From NCBI GenBank assembly GCA_947685225.1, contig CANTUV010000008.1:44327501-44391500 (forward strand): a stretch of 64,000 bases of DNA. The letters are read 5' to 3'. The position numbers and the translations under genes were made by a program. The notes under the pieces are model-generated. The model did no database searches and had not been told where the DNA came from. It saw only the letters and a program-made list of their open reading frames with translations. Position 1 is the first letter of the stretch. Every line of letters begins with the position of its first letter. Source of the stretch: Garcia nutans (taxonomy: Eukaryota; Streptophyta; Magnoliopsida; Malpighiales; Euphorbiaceae). Of the stretch, positions 60,258 through 64,000 are shown piece after piece.

Positions 60258-60331
60258 TATAACATCCCAACGGCCCTGGGCTTATGGCCCAGCCTTTTCA
60301 CCTAACCCACTTCAAAGGACTGCTACAGTGC
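60258..60331 (+). repeat. possible 5' end of an LTR, 74 bases
   Basis: TATAACATCCC resembles the TGTAATATCC and TGTAACACC starts seen elsewhere, with a G-to-A change at the second base. It contains the small hairpin CTGGGC-TTATG-GCCCAG. I infer that an LTR inserted into the gag-only element and was itself cut by the next LTR. Confidence 0.35.
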
Positions 60332-62511
60332 TGTGAGCAGGGATTTTTGCCCCCGCTCCCGGTGGAATGGTTCTTGCGACTTCGGCACTGTTTAGGCTTG
60401 GGGCCTTAAAGAACACAGACCTAGGTCCGAAGAAAATGGAGTCGCTACCCGGACGGGCCGGGAAATAGAAAGGGGTGGATGACTCGATTCCTAAGGAATC
60501 CCCAACCCCCTAATGGGTTTGGAAAGTTGGGTACGTGTGGGGAAGGTGAGAAATGGCCCAGCACCCCCACAATGCCCGGTTCATTGGAATCGGCCTCCTT
60601 TACAGGTCTTAATATTATAAAATTCTTAAGTATAACAATATTATCCATATTACATGCAACAATTGAAATAAAGCATCGTTATATTAAAAATCAAAGCAAT
60701 GTCCAAAGAAAGCAAGTAAATGGACACCCATCTGAGGATGGAAACATGTCCTTACATCATCCATGTCTAAGCTAAATAGGACACCCACCAAAAGGTATAA
60801 ACATGTCTTTTACATTGGTCCAAAATATAAAAGCAATTTAAATTACATGATATTTAACAAATGAGGTACCCACAAAGTGGAAACATACCTCTTACAACAT
60901 TTGGAAATCAAAAATAAATCGATAAAAGTAAATAACCATTCATAATAAATAAATCATTATCAAAGATATTAAACATCAATCAAAATATATAATAAGCATT
61001 CATCCATGATAAATTAAATAACTCAAGCATTGAAATTAAATAAATCAAAGCATTAAAGCATATAATAAACTACATAATCAAATCTAAAATTAAATAAGGC
61101 AATAAATATATAATTTAGGGTTCGCATCTTAAAATAGAATTTTAGAATTTTAATTACTAAATTAGGGCTTTGGAAAAAAGAAAGTTAAATACAAGGACTC
61201 ATAATACACAAATGAATATTCATCCCTTCGATGAGCCCATACGGCAGTCCCGCTGGCCGATTAACGGGCGGGGGTCAAGGGGGCAGCGCCCCAGAAAATT
61301 TTAGAAAATGGCTTCTATGATTGTAGGTTTTGGTGTTAAAAATTAAGATTTTAGGGTTTAGAATTTAGAAATTAGGGTTTTGGAATTTTGGAAAGCAGAT
61401 TAGGGTTTTGGGAATTAATAAAAAGATTTAAGGTTTTTGGAAAGTTAGAAAGTAGATTTGGTTTTAGGATTTGTGAAAACAGTTTAGAGTTTTATAAAGT
61501 TTTTGGAAATAAGCAAAATGGTTTAAGGTCTTTGGAAATAGAAAAGTAACGAATTAGGGTTTTAAGGTTTAGAAGAAACAAAAAAGTGTTTTTAGGGTTC
61601 TTAAATTTTAGAAGAAACAGAATTAGGGTTCTTGAAATTTTTAAAAGAAACAGAAGGAATGTTTTAAGATTTTTGGAAAATAAAGAAACAAATTAAGATT
61701 TTTAAGGTATTTAGAAACAAAGGAAATTATTTAAGGTTTTTAGAAATGAAGATCAAGTTATTACATCTTCAAAGATCAAAGTTTTGGGTATATAATCTTA
61801 TGAATCAAATAAAGAACAAAGCTACAGTAAGAAATAAAAAGAAATTAAAGATTCAAACCTTCGTTCATTGGTTCCACCAAAAATTGCTTCTTGGATGAAC
61901 AAGGACAAAGGCAAGGTTGTTGCCTTTGATAGCTTGATTGCTTGCTTCCCTCTTCTCTTCTAAAAAGTCTGATCAATTTGTAAAGTTCCAGTTCAAAATC
62001 CAAGTCCCACTCCAAAGTCTGATTCTCTTTCTGTTCTGTCTATTTTATTCTTATTTATAGGAAATTTCATATGATTAATTCAAATTGTTTACGAAAACTA
62101 TCATTAATTAGGAAAAGGAATCCGAAACCGAACATAATTTGGTTTCGAAAAAAATTGCGTCGAAAAAATTTCGCTGAAGAAAACTGCATCAGGCTGCCAG
62201 GGGCTACGAGCGCTGGTAAAAAATTGCCAGGGGAAGGGCTGTGGGCCATTTCACCAGTAGGAAATTCCTGCGGGTGAAATGGCCCGCGACCATTTCATCC
62301 AACACTGTTTTTCGGCGATGAATTTTTTCGTCGCCAATTTTTTCATCGTCGATTTTTATTTTTATTTTCATTTTCATTTTTATTTTTATTTTTTTTATTT
62401 TTATTTATTATTAATTTTTTAAAAATTATAAAAAATAAATATAACACAAAAATTATCTTGGACTAAATAAAATATATTGGACCGGACTGGGTCAAAAATT
62501 AAGGGTCTACA
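60332..62511 (-). repeat. Tat-like LTR (3' LTR, internal side to the right)
   Basis: 2,180 bases, TGTAGACCC at 62511 to GCTCACA at 60332 on the minus strand. It has a telomere-like cluster at about 61110-61740 and a U3 GC island at about 62150-62345 with a perfect 13-base inverted repeat (GGGCCATTTCACC at 62243, complement at 62273) and GAAATGG / CCATTTC at 62276-62296. A polypurine tract follows. Confidence 0.83.
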
Positions 62512-62525
62512 GTTTGCCCCCTGCT
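62512..62525 (-). other. polypurine tract
   Basis: On the minus strand GCAGGGGGCAAAC directly before the LTR start: the best-preserved copy of this tract in the window. Homology with 15897 onward continues to about 62590 and then stops, so only about 80 bases of the internal region remain. Confidence 0.75.
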
Positions 62526-62607
62526 TGAATGATCTGAGACTTTAGTAAAAGAGAGTGAAAAGCAATAAGACTTAATTTTTGATGAGATGGTTACTTGAAT
62601 TTGTTTT

Positions 62608-64000
62608 TGTCACATCTGCCCACCGCGTTTATGCATAGTAGTCATGTGCACAGTGAGAGAAGGGGAAAGGAGAAGATACTTCCTAACAACGGCCCCAGAT
62701 AAGGCTACAGGATCAATGGGACCTAATTGAAAAAAAATGTAAAGTTTTGGGGAGGTGACTGTAATTTCCAAAAAGTTTTGGGGAGATAACTGTAATTTCC
62801 AAAAGTTGTACTGGAGGTTCTTAATAGTGCACATAACAGATTCCAAAAATGGAGAGTAGAGAAAAATTGGGTCGCAACGACACGTAACGGTTTTTTCAGA
62901 AAACGCCCGTTAGAGAGAAACAAAGACATGTAGACTAGGGGCATTTTGGTCATTTTAATTAAGATTTATACATCAATCCAAAGTAGAAAATAAACATAAG
63001 AGTGAGTAGAGGACGTCGAGGGGTTGAATATGAAATGATCGTCAGAAGAAACGGAGCCAGGCAAAACCCGAGCAAAGAAAGGACCTAAAGGGAATTTTGT
63101 AAAAAGTCAAGGGCTTATTGGTAATTTTTCAAAATGACTTGGAAACCTAAAATAGACTTCAAAAATAGAAAGTAGAGGTCAAAAGGATCAAAACCATATG
63201 TAGTTTGCCTCGTGGAACTGTACGGTTTAAAAGTTACGATCGATTAATCGCTGGAGGGTATTTTGGTCTTTTCACACCCTAGACCATAAAATTACAGCAC
63301 AAGGAGGTTGGGGGGCCAAAATATAATTAAAATAAAGTTCAAGGGCTTGGGTTTTAAATAAATAAAAGAAAGAGACAAATGGACTAATGGAAATTAGCCA
63401 TTTAGAAGTCATAAAAAGAAGAAAAGAAAAAGATGTGGACAAATGGCCCTAAGGTATTCATCCAACCCAAAAGTGGACATCATTTCCAAAATATATATAT
63501 CATAGCATGAAGAGAAAAATCTCTCTCTCACCTCCAAACTTTCGGCCACCATAGGAAGAACACCAAGGAATTCCAAATTTTTGTCAAGATTGATTCAAGT
63601 TCAAGGTAAGGTTTAAGGTTTTAAAGTATGTAGATTTCAATTCTAGTATCAATTTTAAGTATTTATATATCTATTGGAAGATTGGAAATTAGGGTTCTTA
63701 TGGTGGAATTGGGGAAAATTTAAGTAGTGATGATATTGATTAATTAAATGGAAGAATCAAGGTTTCTAAGGTTTAATAAGGTTAGATTAGGGTTTAGTTT
63801 GAAAAGAAATGGAGGGTAGCTTATAGTTCTAAATTGCTAAGGTTTATGTTTAAGGTTGTGTTCTTGAATTTCTTGAAGGGGAAACAAAGATTAAGGAAGG
63901 AGAAGAAGGAAAAGTAAAGGGGAATTAAAAGAACAAGGTTTGGTACTTTACCATAAAAGAAATTTTATTTTTCTTAACAACTTTAGTTTATGGAAGTTTT
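62608..64000 (+). repeat. possible LTR start and leader, runs off the window
   Basis: TGTCACATCTGCCC could be an LTR start. Three spaced motifs of the form GGGCATTTTGGTCATTTT (near 62938, 63106 and 63255) and a leader (63520-63605: CTCTCTCTCACCTCC, TTTCGGCCACC, GTTCAAGGTAAGG) resemble U3 and leader of plant chromovirus LTRs, from memory. No second copy is in the window. It could also be the promoter and 5' exon of a host gene. No frame of length is present. Confidence 0.4.

Overview
This window looks like repeat-rich, AT-rich intergenic DNA from a large flowering-plant nuclear genome. I see no intact host gene, tRNA or rRNA. Almost everything that can be explained is LTR-retrotransposon DNA, nested and decayed. 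The evidence is matched LTR pairs with TG...CA ends and 5-bp target duplications, primer-binding sites and polypurine tracts of plant retroelement type, and broken gag and pol frames. The species cannot be told from the sequence.

Layout. (1) 1-9591 is a minus-strand Tat/Ogre-like element with a gag remnant but no pol. It is inserted into a minus-strand LTR whose 5' part remains at 9592-11374. (2) 11375-13707 is AT-rich spacer with a perfect inverted repeat and a Ty1/copia 3' end. (3) 13708-20036 is a rearranged block of Tat-like LTRs and their hypervariable tandem-repeat 3' regions, with a switch of orientation near 18465. (4) 20037-22617 is a solo LTR, followed by the rest of a plus-strand Tat-like LTR to about 24160. 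(5) 24161-27951 is spacer with one unexplained GC-richer short frame at 26744-26992. (6) 27952-50938 is an Athila-like Ty3/gypsy element on the minus strand (target duplication TATAT). A 3.1-kb solo LTR (duplication ACTAA) lies in its 3' LTR, and a 9.2-kb non-coding LTR element (duplication TGTCT) lies in its gag. (7) 51152-53620 is another solo LTR (duplication TTTTT). (8) 54343-60257 is a truncated LTR interrupted by a second, plus-strand gag-only Tat-like element. (9) 60258-64000 holds a short LTR end, a minus-strand Tat-like LTR with its polypurine tract, and what looks like the start of another LTR.

The most interesting signals are non-coding and shared between elements. Arrays of short palindromes (CACGGCC/GGCCGTG) occur in LTRs of apparently unrelated families. 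A double stem-loop in the TGTAATATCC-type LTRs shows compensatory base changes among copies. Inverted repeats in U3 of the Tat-like LTRs also change in a paired way. Conserved splice-like signals flank the palindromic array inside the LTR. A short leader frame is kept between the two gag-only elements with more synonymous than amino-acid change per site. The non-coding 9.2-kb element has LTRs differing at only about five bases, so it inserted recently. Family names are given from memory of motifs and were not checked by a database search; all sequence comparisons were made by eye.
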